From Acidobacteriota bacterium (GTDB lineage Bacteria > Acidobacteriota > Terriglobia > Acidiferrales > UBA7541), in NCBI GenBank assembly GCA_003224055.1, contig QHYE01000003.1, forward strand, positions 1-64,000: a stretch of 64,000 nucleotides of DNA, given 5' to 3'. A model generated the notes under the pieces. It had not been told where the DNA came from and made no database searches. It saw nothing but the letters and a program-made list of their open reading frames with translations. Below are positions 10,906 through 21,800 of the stretch, piece by piece. How positions within the stretch are numbered: the first letter of the stretch is position 1; every line of letters starts with the position of its first letter. The position numbers were made by a program, and so were the translations under genes.

Positions 10906-11022
10906 TTAAGGTTTGTTGCACACCCACGGAAGCCGCCGGGAGAGTGGAAACAGGTTCGAGCCAAGCTGACTTGGCACAGGTTGGTCCCGGTTTTGCCGGG
11001 ACGGCCACATAAGGAGAAAAAA

Positions 11023-11694
11023 GTGAATTCCAGAATTGCATCGATTCGAACGGCTGCTCTGGCCGCAGCCTGCGTATTGAGCGCAGGAGCCGCCCTGGCA
11101 CAGGGAGCCCCTGCGGCAGGCACCGCCGCATCCGGAAAGGTCGGCGTACTGAACGTGCGCCAGGCCATCCTCAGCACGGCCGAGGGAAAGCTGGCCTCGG
11201 CAGAACTGCAATCCCAGTTTGCTCCCCGGCAGACGGAACTGGAGAATATGAACAAACAGATTAATGATCTGCGGCAACGCCTGGCTGCGTGCGAAGGCAA
11301 GTGCAGCCAGGAAGAGATTGCTCGACTGACGACGCAGGGGCAGAGGCTCGCCCAGCAGCTCCAGCGCAAGCAAGACGAGATGCAGGAAGACGCGAACGCA
11401 GCGCAGGCCGAGGTATTCGAGCGTCTAGGCCGCAAAGTGAACGATGTCCTGGACCGTTACGCGCGGGAGAACGGGTACATCCTGCTCCTGGATTATTCGG
11501 CGCAAAATACGCCAATCGTCAACTTTTCGCCACAGGTCGACGTGACGCAGGAAATCGTGCGCCTCTACGACCAGGCGTACCCAGTTAAGGCCGGCGCAGC
11601 GTCGCAGCCCAAGCCTCCCGCCGCAAAGCCTGCAGCAACCAATCCGCCTGCCGCGAAACCTGCGGGAACGCCACCGCCCACGGCGAAGCCGTAG
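11023..11694 (+). CDS. OmpH/Skp-family periplasmic chaperone
   Basis: Periplasmic holdase that escorts unfolded outer-membrane proteins to BamA. 223 aa from the GTG at 11023, which has a strong AAGGAG seven bases upstream; the reading frame is open further 5' but that part is untranslated leader. A signal peptide spans about residues 1-25 (ending ALAQG), then the Skp core begins at KVGVLNVRQAIL, followed by a long charged coiled-coil (about 65-145). The C-terminus is a low-complexity Pro/Ala/Lys tail made of imperfect KPPAAKPA units, not found in E. coli Skp (161 aa). The position downstream of bamA supports the call. Confidence 0.9.
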   Translation: MNSRIASIRTAALAAACVLSAGAALAQGAPAAGTAASGKVGVLNVRQAILSTAEGKLASAELQSQFAPRQTELENMNKQINDLRQRLAACEGKCSQEEIARLTTQGQRLAQQLQRKQDEMQEDANAAQAEVFERLGRKVNDVLDRYARENGYILLLDYSAQNTPIVNFSPQVDVTQEIVRLYDQAYPVKAGAASQPKPPAAKPAATNPPAAKPAGTPPPTAKP

Positions 11695-11814
11695 CAGTAT
11701 GCGCTGAGAATTACCTCAGCCCGAAGATTGCGTGAACGTTCCGATCCGGTCGGGACGTTTCGCGTAAGGGACAAGTTGCAGCGCGTTCCCGATGGGGCGC
11801 GGAAGGCCCTTATC

Positions 11815-11843
11815 TTGCTTTTGCCGTACAGCCGGAATATACT
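11815..11843 (+). promoter_or_regulatory. Candidate promoter of the rimP-nusA-infB operon
   Basis: TTGCTT (11815-11820), a 17-base spacer and TATACT (11838-11843) give a near-consensus sigma70-type promoter. A start near 11850 would leave a leader of about 100 nt ahead of rimP that includes the hairpin at 11876-11893. Confidence 0.6.
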
Positions 11844-11875
11844 TTAGTTTCGCTCTGAGGCGGGTCGCACGGAGG

Positions 11876-11898
11876 AGTGGGCGCAAGCCCACTTTTTT
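11876..11898 (+). promoter_or_regulatory. rimP leader hairpin with U-run (attenuator-like)
   Basis: AGTGGGC, a GCAA tetraloop and GCCCACT form a 7-bp stem immediately followed by a T-run (11893-11898). It looks like a Rho-independent terminator placed between the promoter and rimP. Hairpins of this type (GUGGGC...GCCCAC plus U-tract) are commonly found ahead of rimP in many bacteria, so it is probably a conserved leader element; an attenuation role is inference. Confidence 0.6.
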
Positions 11899-11950
11899 GT
11901 TGGGCCGGTTGGAGTGCACTAGAGACCGGCTACGGTCGGGGAGTCTCTGC

Positions 11951-12502
11951 TTGGATTTGGAGAAGATCCGGGAAGCCGCCGAACGAGTGGCGCGTTCGGA
12001 AGGCCTGGAAATCGTTGATGTCGAATGGAAGATCGGCAAGCAGCGGTTCCTGCGGGTGTACATCGACCGGGTCCCGAAGCCAGTGGGGGAGACCCTTCGT
12101 AAGGACTCAGGGCAAGTGAGCGATGCTGCGGGAGCGGTAGGGCCGGCGGTGGCGCATGACCCCTACCCGAAGATCAGCCACGCGGACTGCGAGCGCGTCA
12201 GCAAGCAACTGAGCGTGATCGTGGATGTCGAGGAGCTGATACCCGGGCCGGGGTACATCCTGGAGGTCAGCTCGCCAGGGATGGACCGGGCGCTGAACAA
12301 GCCGGCAGATTTCGAGAGGTTCAAAGGGCGTCTGGCGAAAATTACGACCAGCGAGCCGGTGGGCGAGGCGAAATTTTTTGAAGGTCGCCTGGCGGGATTT
12401 GGGGAAGGAAAAGTCCGCATGGAGCTGAAGGGCAAAGAAGCGCGGACAGTGGAGTTGCCGATCGAGATGATCCGCAAGGCGAATCTGGTTGTGGAGTTTT
12501 AG
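11951..12502 (+). CDS. rimP: Ribosome maturation factor RimP
   Basis: Cytoplasmic factor for 30S subunit maturation. The protein has the RimP N-terminal alpha/beta domain (AERVARSEGLEIVDVEW near the start), the LEVSSPGMDR motif and the C-terminal SH3-like domain. I chose the TTG at 11951 because GGGGAG lies seven bases upstream and the product then begins right at the conserved helix; an upstream open frame to 11792 runs through the leader hairpin and is unlikely to be translated. Length 183 aa, slightly long because of an insertion of about 20 residues (KDSGQVSDAAGAVGPAVAHD) before the ISHADCE segment. First gene of a classic translation operon. Confidence 0.93.
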   Translation: MDLEKIREAAERVARSEGLEIVDVEWKIGKQRFLRVYIDRVPKPVGETLRKDSGQVSDAAGAVGPAVAHDPYPKISHADCERVSKQLSVIVDVEELIPGPGYILEVSSPGMDRALNKPADFERFKGRLAKITTSEPVGEAKFFEGRLAGFGEGKVRMELKGKEARTVELPIEMIRKANLVVEF

Positions 12503-12524
12503 GACGGAATTCTAGGAACGCAAC

Positions 12525-14018
12525 ATGGCGAATTTGCTGTACCAACAAATTGAGATGCTGAGCCGCGAGAAGCACATCGAGCCGGAAGTGGTGGTGTCGG
12601 CGATCGAAGACGCGATGGTGGTGGCGGCGCGGAAGTATTACAAGACGGAAGAGGATTTGCGAGCGAAGTTCAACCAGGAAACCGGCCAAGTGGATGTGTT
12701 CTCGGTGCACATGGTTGTCGAAGAAGTGACCGACCCCAAAAAGGAAATCAGCCTGGCGGAAGCGAAGAAAAAGAATCCGGCTGCGGAGGTCGGGACGGAA
12801 ATACTGGCGGCGAAGCCGACGGACGTGCTGGGGCGCATTGCGGCGCAGACGGCGAAGCAAGTGATTCTGCAGAAAGTGCGCGAAGCCGAGCGCGACACGA
12901 TTTTCAACGAGTATCACACCCGTGTGGGCGAGCTGGTGACGGTGATTGTGAAACGCGCCGAAGGGCCGGACCTGATCGTGGACATGGGGCGAACGGAAGC
13001 GCGGCTGCCGAAGCGCGAGCAATCGAAGCTGGAAACTTACAATATTGGCGAGCGGTTGCGCGTGGTGATCAAGGTGGTGGATCGCGCAGCGAAAGGGCCA
13101 CAGGTGATTGTTTCGCGGGCAGATGCCAGCCTGGTGCAGCGATTGTTCGAGATGGAAGTGCCAGAAATTTACGACGGCACGGTACAAATTCGTTTCGCGG
13201 CGCGGGAGGCGGGCGAGCGCACGAAGGTGGCGGTGGCAAGCCGGGACAAGGATGTGGATCCCGTGGGCGCATGCGTGGGCATGAAGGGCATGCGCGTGCA
13301 ATCGATCATTCGCGAGCTGCGCGGCGAAAAGATCGACATCATTCCATACAGCGAAGAGACGGTGGCGTTCGCGCAAAAGGCGCTGAGCCCGGCGAAAGTG
13401 ACGCGCGTGCAGATCACCGATCCGGAGAACAAAAAACTAGAAGTGATTGTGGAAGATTCGCAGCTTTCGCTTGCTATCGGCAAGAAAGGGCAAAATGTCC
13501 GGTTGGCGAGCAAGCTGATCGGCTGGGACATCGACATCAAGAGCGAGGAAGAGAAGCGCCAGGAAATCGAAGAGCAGATGACGGCACTGACCGCGCCTGT
13601 GACGCCGCTGACTTCGCTGGCGGGTGTCGGTGCCAAGACCATCGAGAAGATCGAAGCGGCAGGGATTACCTCCGTCGAGAAGCTCGCGGGAATGACGCCG
13701 GAACAATTGATGGAAATTCCGGGCATCGGCGAAAAGATGGTGGACAAGATTTATCAGGCGGTGAACCGCTTCTACGAAGGCGGCACCGAAGCTGCTGCCG
13801 CGACGGGTGAAGCGGCAGCGAGTACCGAGGCTCCAGCCCAGGAGAGTGAAGCAACGATAGTGGAGGCCGCAGAAACCTCGAAAGCCACAGAAGCTGCGGA
13901 AGCCCCTGAAGCTGCAGGAGCGGCAGAGGAAGCTGCAGCTGCGGAAGACAGTGCAGCAGAGGCTGCGCCCGCAGGTGCGGATAGCGAAGGCGAGCAGGCG
14001 GAAAAGGCGAAGTCGTAA
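12525..14018 (+). CDS. nusA: Transcription termination/antitermination factor NusA
   Basis: RNA-polymerase-binding elongation factor. Domain order: N-terminal polymerase-binding domain (1-125), S1 domain (about 135-200), two KH domains (about 200-350, including SLAIGKKGQNVRLA), then a helix-hairpin-helix region near 370-420 (TSLAGVGAKTIEKIEAAGI, IPGIGEKMV). The last 75 or so residues are an Ala/Glu-rich low-complexity acidic tail, an extension beyond standard NusA. ATG at 12525 is preceded by AGGAACGCAAC. The gene sits between rimP and infB, the conserved order in most bacteria. Confidence 0.97.
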   Translation: MANLLYQQIEMLSREKHIEPEVVVSAIEDAMVVAARKYYKTEEDLRAKFNQETGQVDVFSVHMVVEEVTDPKKEISLAEAKKKNPAAEVGTEILAAKPTDVLGRIAAQTAKQVILQKVREAERDTIFNEYHTRVGELVTVIVKRAEGPDLIVDMGRTEARLPKREQSKLETYNIGERLRVVIKVVDRAAKGPQVIVSRADASLVQRLFEMEVPEIYDGTVQIRFAAREAGERTKVAVASRDKDVDPVGACVGMKGMRVQSIIRELRGEKIDIIPYSEETVAFAQKALSPAKVTRVQITDPENKKLEVIVEDSQLSLAIGKKGQNVRLASKLIGWDIDIKSEEEKRQEIEEQMTALTAPVTPLTSLAGVGAKTIEKIEAAGITSVEKLAGMTPEQLMEIPGIGEKMVDKIYQAVNRFYEGGTEAAAATGEAAASTEAPAQESEATIVEAAETSKATEAAEAPEAAGAAEEAAAAEDSAAEAAPAGADSEGEQAEKAKS

Positions 14019-14026
14019 AAGGACGC

Positions 14027-16885
14027 ATGACCGACGTAAATCAAGTTCGAATTAACGAGCTGGCCCGGGAACTCGAGGTCAAGGCGAAAGCCATCATTGA
14101 CCTGTTGCCGGGGTACGGCGTAACAGAAAAGAAGACGCACTCAAGCTCGATCCCGGCTGACGTCGCGGAAAAAGTTCGCAAGAATATTCTTGGGCACGCC
14201 GAGGAAGAAGCCAAAGCGGAAGCCGCCGCGAAAGCGGAAAAGGAAGCCAAGGAGGCAGCTGCGAAGGCCGCGCGAATGAGGCCTCCGGCCCCGCCCCCGG
14301 CGTCGCCGCAAGCCAGCGTCACGCCTGCCGCCACGAAACCAGTTGCGCCCGCCGCGCCCGTCGCAAAACCGGCTGCCCCGGTGGCTGTGGCTCCGGCGCC
14401 AGTTGTCCCGAAAGCACCAGCTGCTACGCCTGCGGCTAACGCGGCGGCGAAACCTGCCGCAACACCACCTGCCCCTGCGGGAACGCCAATTCGTCCGACA
14501 TCGCCTGCGGTACAGCCTTCTGCAGCGCGGCCTGCCGCTCACACGGGCGCGCGGCCAACCACTGAGCGTCCTGCAGCGGCCGCACCTGGTGCCTCTCCGG
14601 CGCGTCCCGGCGCTGCTGCAAGACCTGGCACTGCAGGCCGACCTCTACCAACAGGGAATCGAGGGCCTTTGCCTACGGGCAATCGAGGGCCGATGCCTGA
14701 CGCGTCGCGAGATTCTCGGCCGAGCGGACCGCGTCCCGGTCAGCCGATGCGTCCGCAGCAACCCGGCCAGGGGCGGCAGTTCACACCGCGCTCCGGAGCG
14801 GGCGGAGCACCAAGTCGGCCTTTTGAGCAACGCCGCGGACCCATGCCGACGGGAACGCGCCCTGGACCACGTGCACCGGGTCGTCCCGGCATGTTGCCGC
14901 CATTTCCGGAGAGGTTACCGCCCAAGGCGGAGCCGGGGAAACCGCTCTATACGAGAAAGCCGCCCCAGCGTCAACGTCCCGTGGTGGACAAGCGGGAACA
15001 GGAGGGCGAGCGCAAGCTGCATCCGACACGTCAGCGCCCCGGAGCGGGACGCGGGGGTGTTGCCGCAGTGATCGCACCGCCGGAGCCCCGGCCCCCGCGC
15101 GATGTCACCATCACCGAAGGCATTACGATTCGTGAACTTGCGGAAAAACTAGATGTGCGCGCAAAAGACCTGTTGAAGAACCTGCTCGATCGCGGCGTGT
15201 TCGCCAGCATCAACCAGGCGCTTGACGTTCCCACGGCCACCACCCTCGCGGAATCGTTTAGCGGTGTGGTTAGCGTCGTCTCTCTCGAAGAAGAGATGGT
15301 GCTGGAGGTTGCCAAGGAAGAAACCAAGGAGAGCCTGAAGCCTCGGCCGCCGGTGGTGACCGTGATGGGCCACGTCGACCATGGCAAGACAAGTTTGCTG
15401 GATGCCATCCGCCAAGCGGACGTGGCGGCCGGCGAAGCAGGCGGCATCACGCAGCACATCGGGGCGTACAAAGTCGTCGTCAACGAACGGGCCGTAGTGT
15501 TTGTTGACACCCCGGGTCACGAGGCATTTACGCGCATGCGCGCGCGCGGCGCAAAGGTGACCGACATCGTGGTGCTTGTGGTAGCCGCCGATGACGGCGT
15601 CATGCCGCAAACCAAGGAAGCGATCGACCACGCCAAGGCCGCCAAGGTGCCGATCATCGTGGCGATCAACAAGATCGACAAGCCGGAAGCGCAGATCGAT
15701 CGCGTCAAGCGCCAGCTCGCCGACGTAGGCCTGATGTCCGCAGACTGGGGCGGCGACACGGAATTTGTGGAAGTTTCAGCGAAACAGAAAAAGGGCATCG
15801 AGAAACTGCTGGAAACCATCCTGCTCGTTGCCGATTTGCGCGAGCTCCGGGCCAATCCGGACGCTCCCGCGACCGGCACGGTGCTCGAATCGCGCGTGGA
15901 TAAGGGCCGTGGCCCGGTGGCTACCATCCTGGTGCAGAACGGCACGCTAAAGTCTGGAGACTTTTTCATCTGCGGATCGGTATTTGGTAAGGTTCGCGCG
16001 ATGTTTGACGATCGCGGCCGGGTGGTAGCGGATGCGCCTCCGTCTACCCCTGTTGAAGTTCTCGGATTGCAAGGAATACCGGACGCGGGCGACCTCTTTC
16101 AGGTCACCGATGAAGCCAAGGCGCGGCACATCGTCGAATACCGACAGGGCAAGCAGCGCGATGCGGCGATGGCGCGCATCAGCGGCTCGCGCATCACGCT
16201 GGACCAACTCCATGAACAGCTCAAGGCCGGCGACGTCAAGGAATTGGGAATTGTGATCAAAGCAGACGTGCAGGGCTCCGCTGAAGTGCTTAGCGAAATG
16301 CTTCCGAAGCTTTCGACCGACCAGGTGAAGCTGAAGATCATCGGTTCAGGCGTTGGCGCGGTGACGGAAAACGACGTGCTGCTAGCCTCCGCATCCGGCG
16401 CGATCGTGATCGCCTTCGGCGTGCGGCCGGACCGCAAGGCTTTGGACCTGGCGCAGCAGGAACATGTGGACATCCGCACGCACACGATCATCTACGAAGT
16501 TTCCGACGAGCTAAAGAAGGCCATGGAAGGCTTGCTCGAGCCAGTTGTCACGGAGACGTACCTGGGACGCGCGGAAGTACGCAATACGTTCCGTGTCAAG
16601 GGAGCGGGCACGGTGGCAGGCTGCTACGTCGTCGACGGGATCCTGAAGCGGGAAGCGCAGGTGCGAGTGCTGCGCGATGGTGCGGTGATTTACACCTCGA
16701 AGCTCAGCTCGCTAAAGCGCTTCAAGGATGACGCCAGCGAAGTACGCACGGGTTTTGAATGCGGCGCGGGCGTTGCTAATTTCAATGACATCAAGGTCGG
16801 CGACATCCTTGAATGTTTCACGGTCACGAAGATCAGTGCCGCGGAAGCCGCCGGACAGGGCGGCGGGTCCGCCGGTAAGAAATAG
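14027..16885 (+). CDS. infB: Translation initiation factor IF-2
   Basis: GTPase that brings initiator tRNA to the 30S subunit. 952 aa. An IF2-N motif at the N-terminus ([20 protein letters not shown]) is followed by a charged helix, then a very long Pro/Ala/Arg/Gly-rich disordered linker (about 75-350), a second IF2-N motif (about 365-415), and the G domain with G1 GHVDHGKT at 448-455, DTPGHE and NKID. Domains II-IV complete the protein. The stop of nusA is 8 bases upstream; AAAGGA precedes the ATG. The linker, not the catalytic part, explains the length over E. coli IF2 (890 aa). Confidence 0.97.
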   Translation: MTDVNQVRINELARELEVKAKAIIDLLPGYGVTEKKTHSSSIPADVAEKVRKNILGHAEEEAKAEAAAKAEKEAKEAAAKAARMRPPAPPPASPQASVTPAATKPVAPAAPVAKPAAPVAVAPAPVVPKAPAATPAANAAAKPAATPPAPAGTPIRPTSPAVQPSAARPAAHTGARPTTERPAAAAPGASPARPGAAARPGTAGRPLPTGNRGPLPTGNRGPMPDASRDSRPSGPRPGQPMRPQQPGQGRQFTPRSGAGGAPSRPFEQRRGPMPTGTRPGPRAPGRPGMLPPFPERLPPKAEPGKPLYTRKPPQRQRPVVDKREQEGERKLHPTRQRPGAGRGGVAAVIAPPEPRPPRDVTITEGITIRELAEKLDVRAKDLLKNLLDRGVFASINQALDVPTATTLAESFSGVVSVVSLEEEMVLEVAKEETKESLKPRPPVVTVMGHVDHGKTSLLDAIRQADVAAGEAGGITQHIGAYKVVVNERAVVFVDTPGHEAFTRMRARGAKVTDIVVLVVAADDGVMPQTKEAIDHAKAAKVPIIVAINKIDKPEAQIDRVKRQLADVGLMSADWGGDTEFVEVSAKQKKGIEKLLETILLVADLRELRANPDAPATGTVLESRVDKGRGPVATILVQNGTLKSGDFFICGSVFGKVRAMFDDRGRVVADAPPSTPVEVLGLQGIPDAGDLFQVTDEAKARHIVEYRQGKQRDAAMARISGSRITLDQLHEQLKAGDVKELGIVIKADVQGSAEVLSEMLPKLSTDQVKLKIIGSGVGAVTENDVLLASASGAIVIAFGVRPDRKALDLAQQEHVDIRTHTIIYEVSDELKKAMEGLLEPVVTETYLGRAEVRNTFRVKGAGTVAGCYVVDGILKREAQVRVLRDGAVIYTSKLSSLKRFKDDASEVRTGFECGAGVANFNDIKVGDILECFTVTKISAAEAAGQGGGSAGKK

Positions 16886-16913
16886 ACCGCCTAACTGTCC
16901 TCCGGAGCCGCAC

Positions 16914-17195
16914 ATGCCGGTCGGTCTGCTCACCCTCGAGCTGCACATCCCTGACGCGCAATCGTTGAAGGACAAACGGCGGGTTTTGCACAGCTTGAAG
17001 GATAAGCTGCGGCGGGAGTTCAACGTGGCCGTGGCGGAGCTGGAGCATCACGAGGTGTGGCAGCGCTCGGTAGTCGGAATCGTGACGCTCTCGAATGAGG
17101 AGAAGCACGTCAAGGAAGTGCTGCAGAAAGTCTTGGATGAGGCGGATCGCATTCTCGGCTCCTTTTTGATCAACCAGGCCGTCGAAATCATCTAG
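16914..17195 (+). CDS. DUF503 family protein (YlxP-like)
   Basis: 93-aa protein of the DUF503/YlxP family, which is regularly encoded between infB and rbfA. The B. subtilis homologue has been linked to ribosome assembly, but the biochemical role is not settled. Seen here: family-typical LLTLELHIPDAQSLKDKRRV start and the VAVAELEHHEVWQRSVVGI core. ATG at 16914 has TCCGGAG upstream; the frame is open further 5' but that part overlaps the end of infB in another phase and is not needed. Confidence 0.88.
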   Translation: MPVGLLTLELHIPDAQSLKDKRRVLHSLKDKLRREFNVAVAELEHHEVWQRSVVGIVTLSNEEKHVKEVLQKVLDEADRILGSFLINQAVEII

Positions 17196-17215
17196 AAAGT
17201 GCGTCAGAGAAGACG

Positions 17216-17590
17216 ATGAGTCCAGCAAGTCACCGGCACGAACGCGTGGGCGAGGAGATCGCTCACGAGATCAACGCGATGCTCGCGGGTGAACTGAAAG
17301 ATCCGCGGCTTGAAGGTAGCGTGATCGCCAGCGAAGTACGGGTGCAGCCGGACATGAAGCACGCGCGGGTTTTCATCAACGTGCAGGGAACGAACAAGGA
17401 ACAATCCGACGCCATCAAGGCGCTGGAACATGCTTCCGGATACATCCGGCGGGAGCTCGTCGAGCGGCTGCAGCTTCGCCGCGTGCCGGAGCTGCACTTT
17501 ACGCTGGACCTCTCGCAGGAGCATGTGGAGCGCATCGAACGGCTTCTGAAAGAAATGAAAAAGGACAAGCCCTCCGCAGCAGAACAGTAG
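17216..17590 (+). CDS. rbfA: 30S ribosome-binding factor RbfA
   Basis: Small KH-like factor (124 aa, normal length) for late 16S rRNA 5'-end maturation. The start HERVGEEIAHEINAML and the core VTVS-like strand region with HARVFINVQG and VERLQLRRVPELHFTLD are family hallmarks. It follows ylxP by 20 bases in the same operon. No strong Shine-Dalgarno is seen (AGAAGA before the ATG). Confidence 0.93.
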   Translation: MSPASHRHERVGEEIAHEINAMLAGELKDPRLEGSVIASEVRVQPDMKHARVFINVQGTNKEQSDAIKALEHASGYIRRELVERLQLRRVPELHFTLDLSQEHVERIERLLKEMKKDKPSAAEQ

Positions 17591-17778
17591 TGAGCTTTTA
17601 GTTTCTCAGTCGTGAGTAAGAAACTTTGCCAGAATGCGCTCCGTGGGATCGGCCTTGTTTTTTCTCCGGCCTATCGAAAGTTTGTTCTAGCTAGATGTCT
17701 TCGTGGCCACACGTTCATGGCATCCTCTTTCTGAATTTTGTGCTTGAAACTCAAAATTTATGACTGACAACCAATAGA

Positions 17779-18753
17779 ATGCCACGCCAGCCACAGCCGG
17801 CGCCGTTTGACGGCGCACTCGTAATCAATAAGCCGAAGGGAAAGACGTCGCACGACGTTGTGGATGCGGTGCGGCATCTGGCAGGCTTCCGGCAAATCGG
17901 GCACCTGGGCACACTCGATCCGCTGGCGACAGGCGTCCTGGTGCTGCTGCTGGGGCGCGCAACGCGGCTGGTGCAGTTTTACAGCGGGCGCCGCAAGCGC
18001 TACTCGGCAGGTTTTCGCTTCGGTTTTGCGACGGATACCTATGATTCCGAGGGCGAAGCGCAGGGGCCGGATAGCGTACCGTTGCTGGATGCGGCCGTGT
18101 TGGAACGGCTAGCCGCGGAGCGCATCGGACGATTCGAACAGATGCCACCCTCGTTTTCCGCGAAAAAAGTGCATGGGCGTCCCGCCTACGAACTGGCGCG
18201 CAAGAAGCAGCCGGTCGAGCTGAAGGCTGTCGAAGTCGAGCTTTTCGAATACAAGCTGCTCGAAATGGAAGGCAGCATCGCGCGTTTCGTCATCGAGTGT
18301 TCGTCGGGCACTTATATTCGTTCGCTGGCGCACGAGATGGGGCAAAAGCTCGGATGCGGCGCGCATCTCGCGGAAATTACGCGGACTGCCGTCGGAGAAT
18401 TTTCACTGGAGCAGGCCATCCCGCTCGAAGAGCTTGCGGAGGCGAAGCGGGCGGGCAAATTCGCGGATTGCCTGATCCGCCTGGAAAATCTCCTGCCAAA
18501 TTTTCCGCGCGCAAACGTTCTTCCGGTAATTGAGAAGCGTGTGCGCCACGGCTCCAAGTTCAATGTTTCGATCGCGCAGATTCAACCGGGCCGCGCTGAG
18601 CCGCCGCCAGGCGCTACGATGCAGTTGGATGGCGGCGAGCCAAAGGCGCCGCGGCTGCGCGTTTTCGGCCAGCAGGACAAGCTTATCGCCATAGCGGAAG
18701 CCGTCGTGCCCCGCACGTACCAGCCCATTGTGGTTTTCGAACCGCTGCCGTAG
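17779..18753 (+). CDS. truB: tRNA pseudouridine(55) synthase TruB
   Basis: Makes pseudouridine at position 55 of the tRNA T-loop. Catalytic Asp is D47 in GHLGTLDPLATG; KxxGxTSHD precedes it, and the YIRSLAHEMG motif follows around residue 175. 324 aa, with a C-terminal extension of PUA-like character (about 240-324). The gene lies 188 bases after rbfA, a longer gap than within the rest of the cluster, so it may have its own promoter. The ATG at 17779 lacks a good ribosome binding site. Confidence 0.95.
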   Translation: MPRQPQPAPFDGALVINKPKGKTSHDVVDAVRHLAGFRQIGHLGTLDPLATGVLVLLLGRATRLVQFYSGRRKRYSAGFRFGFATDTYDSEGEAQGPDSVPLLDAAVLERLAAERIGRFEQMPPSFSAKKVHGRPAYELARKKQPVELKAVEVELFEYKLLEMEGSIARFVIECSSGTYIRSLAHEMGQKLGCGAHLAEITRTAVGEFSLEQAIPLEELAEAKRAGKFADCLIRLENLLPNFPRANVLPVIEKRVRHGSKFNVSIAQIQPGRAEPPPGATMQLDGGEPKAPRLRVFGQQDKLIAIAEAVVPRTYQPIVVFEPLP

Positions 18754-18840
18754 AAATTTTGCCAAATCACAGGTCTTCATCCGGATAGAGATTCGCATTT
18801 TTGTTTAAGGGGTACTCGCGAAACTCAGTTTGTCACTTGA

Positions 18841-21800
18841 TTATGGTTGAGGCTGTGGAGAGGGAGACTGAAGTGTGCTGGGACCGGCGGTTCTGCCACC
18901 AGTCGCACCGCCCCGGCCGGCAAAAATCGTTCGCGTAAAATGGTCCGCCGCGCGCAATCTGCGCGGCGTGATGAGAATCAGGAGTTCGGTGTCCTGCCGT
19001 GAATTGTTCCTCTGCCCGAAGGCATAGCCCGCGCCCGGTATTTCCGCGAAGCCCGGCAAGCCGGTGATGGCGCGCGTCTCTTCCGTATCGGTGAGCCCGC
19101 CGAGCAGCGTCGGTTCGTCTTCTTTGACGCGCACGGTTTGCGTCAGTGTGCGGTTGGAAATAATTGGAATACCGTTCACGCTGCTGCCGGAGAGCGCCCG
19201 AATTTCAAATTCGAGCTGCAGGGTCACTTCATGGTTGGGATGCATCGCAGGCGTGGCCTTCACTTTTACGCCGAGGTCGATATATTCGGAAGCGGGATAG
19301 GGCTGCTGGGTCAATCCGGAACTTGAAAACAGACTCGCCGGGCTCAAGACAACGGTGACGTCGCCTGCGGCGCCGGACACATTGTTGGTGATGGCTACAT
19401 CGGGAAAGCCGCCGCTTACCAGTTGTGCCGTCACGATCGCCGTGGGAGTAGACCCTGATGGGCCCGCGGGCGGCTCAAACCCGAGTGTGAAGAGACCTGC
19501 AGCGACTCCAAAAAAAACTCGAAACGTGTTCGTGTCTCCACCCGTGACCGCGAAATCCGCGTGGCCGTCTTGATTGAAGTCCGCGATGGCAATACCCGTG
19601 GGATTTGTAGCGGTACTAACCGGCGAGTTCGGGCCGGCAACAAAAGTGGCGTCGCCGTTGTTCAGGAGTACGGTGACGGAATTGTCCGTCTTGTTCACGA
19701 CAGCGAGGTCAGCGCTGGCGTTTCCATCGAGATCCCCGGAGGCAATCGCGACGGGATTTTGCCCCACAGCAATTGGTGAGCCGGGAAACTGGGTGAAAGT
19801 TCCATCGCCATTGCCCTGGAGCACCACTACATTGCCTTGCGCCACGGAGGGATTGGCGAGCGTAGTTTGATTGACGATGGCGATATCAGGCTTGCCGTCG
19901 GCATTGAAATCAGCAACGGTCATGGCCACGGGGCCGCTGATATTTGCGGGGAGAGCAAAGGGAGAGCCTGCCACCGGGGTGAAAGTGGAGTTTCCGTTCG
20001 TGTCAACGCCTCCCAGAAAAACGGAGAGTGTGCTGTCCGCAAAATTGGCCACAGCGAAATCCTGGTGGCCGTCGCCGTCGAAGTCCGCGGTGACGATGGC
20101 GCTCGGCTGAGTGCCAACCGGGATCGACGTGGCAGGCGTTTTAAAGGTGTCGTCACCATTGCTGAAAAGAATCTTGACGTCGTTTGCGGTAGGGTCGGTG
20201 ATAAGGAGATCGTGAAAGCCGCTGGACGTGAGCACTGCGGATGCGATGGCAGGCGCGCTCGCCGGAACCGTGGTGCGCATCGCACCCAGCGAAATGGGAG
20301 AATTCGTGGCCTCGACAAATGTCCCCGGGCTGCCGCTCTGATTCACCAGGATAGTCACGGAATTGTCCAGCTGGTTCACCGCGGCAATATCGAGTATGCC
20401 GTTGTTCTGAAAATCGGCCGCGATGAGGGCTACCGGGCCAACGCCCACCGCATAGGAAGTGCTAGGGAAGGGATTGCTCGCGCCGCCCGGATTTGCCAGG
20501 GCGCTCGAGGTACCAAGGCTGCCGGAGAGCAACGCGAGCGTAACGGGGAAACGATCGCCCACGAAGAATGTTGCCGGCTTGCCGTCCTGAGCGCGGAGCA
20601 GAACTTGCCGCCCGCTGTGCACCAGCGAAAGAGCATTGGAAAAATCTAACGCAGCTCCGGGCAGCGTCAGAAGAAACGTGGTCTTGCCGCCACCCACGGC
20701 AATCAGCGGTGGGATCAGTGAACTGACCGATGTTGCCCCCGCGTTTACAGCCGTACCGAAGATGCCAGCGAGGAGCGTTTGTAGCTCCGAAAGATTGTTG
20801 GCCTGCGTCAACCGGCTGATCAAATTGGGCGGGATGGTGAAGAGCTGCGCCTTTGAGGGCGTTTGAACGCCGAGTTTCCGAGCAGTGTCGCGATCCACTT
20901 CAAGGAGCTCAATCTCCAGCATCACCTCGCCACGCGCTTTTTCCACTTGCCGGATCAACTCTCCGGCAACGGCCAGACGCTCCGGCGTGTCGCGAATGGT
21001 AATGGTGCGGCTGCGCGTGTCCAGCTCGATGTGGGTGGCCCCGGTCATCTCCCGCAGAACGCGGAGCATCTCCGTCACGTCTTCCGGGCTGGCGGCGCCG
21101 GAAAGCGGAAAAGTCTGCTGGGCTTCAGGGGCATATTGCCGGCGCTTCTCCAGGGTGTCCGGCGCGACGAAGATGAGAGTCGGATTCACCGGGCGCCAGA
21201 ACGTCGCCGTTTGTGCGCTCAGGATCGAAACGGCCGTGAAAAAATCCATATCGTCGAGGCGAAGGCGTACCGTTCGCGGACTTAAGTCCGGATCGAAAAC
21301 GGCCTTGATGCCGAACGCGGCGGCTGCCTGTTCGTAGACCGTCTTCGTGTCGCCGCGCAGGTCCAGGTTGTGTTTTTCGGGCAGAGGCTGGAGCTTTGGC
21401 AGGCCGGAGATTTCCGTCGCTCGCTTTGCAGGTGGCTCGTCTGCCATCGTTTTCATTTGGGCGAGGCGCTCCGCAACGATGGTATCTCCCGGATCGATCC
21501 GCAGGGCGGCTGCTAACTCCTCCGTGGCCTGATCCATGTGCCCCGCCAGGGCGTCACGCTCGGCGGCCTCGGTATGTACACGCACCAGCTTGGAGCGTAG
21601 CGCCGCTGCGCGTTCTACGATGGCCGTATCCTGCGGCGCCAGCAGCGCGGCCTCTTGATAGGCCGCTAGCGCTTCCTCGAGGCGTCCAGCCGCTTCGGCT
21701 TTGGCCCCGCGCTCTGATGCCTTCGGTGCTCGCTTGGGATTGGGTTGTTCCAAGGCTGCCGGGGACTGTGTGGTTGTTGGCGCTTGCGCACGCATCGGAG

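Noticed and set aside
12342-13376. Antisense open frame (344 codons) across rimP/nusA
   Set aside because: His/Leu/Arg-rich product; conserved genes on the other strand.
14250-15080. Repetitive Pro/Ala/Arg-rich stretch suggesting a tandem repeat or CRISPR
   Set aside because: It is the disordered linker of IF-2, in frame with the protein, and no regular spacer pattern exists.
17600-17625. AGTTTCT...AGAAACT hairpin after rbfA
   Set aside because: Seven weak pairs and no U-run after it; too weak to call a terminator.
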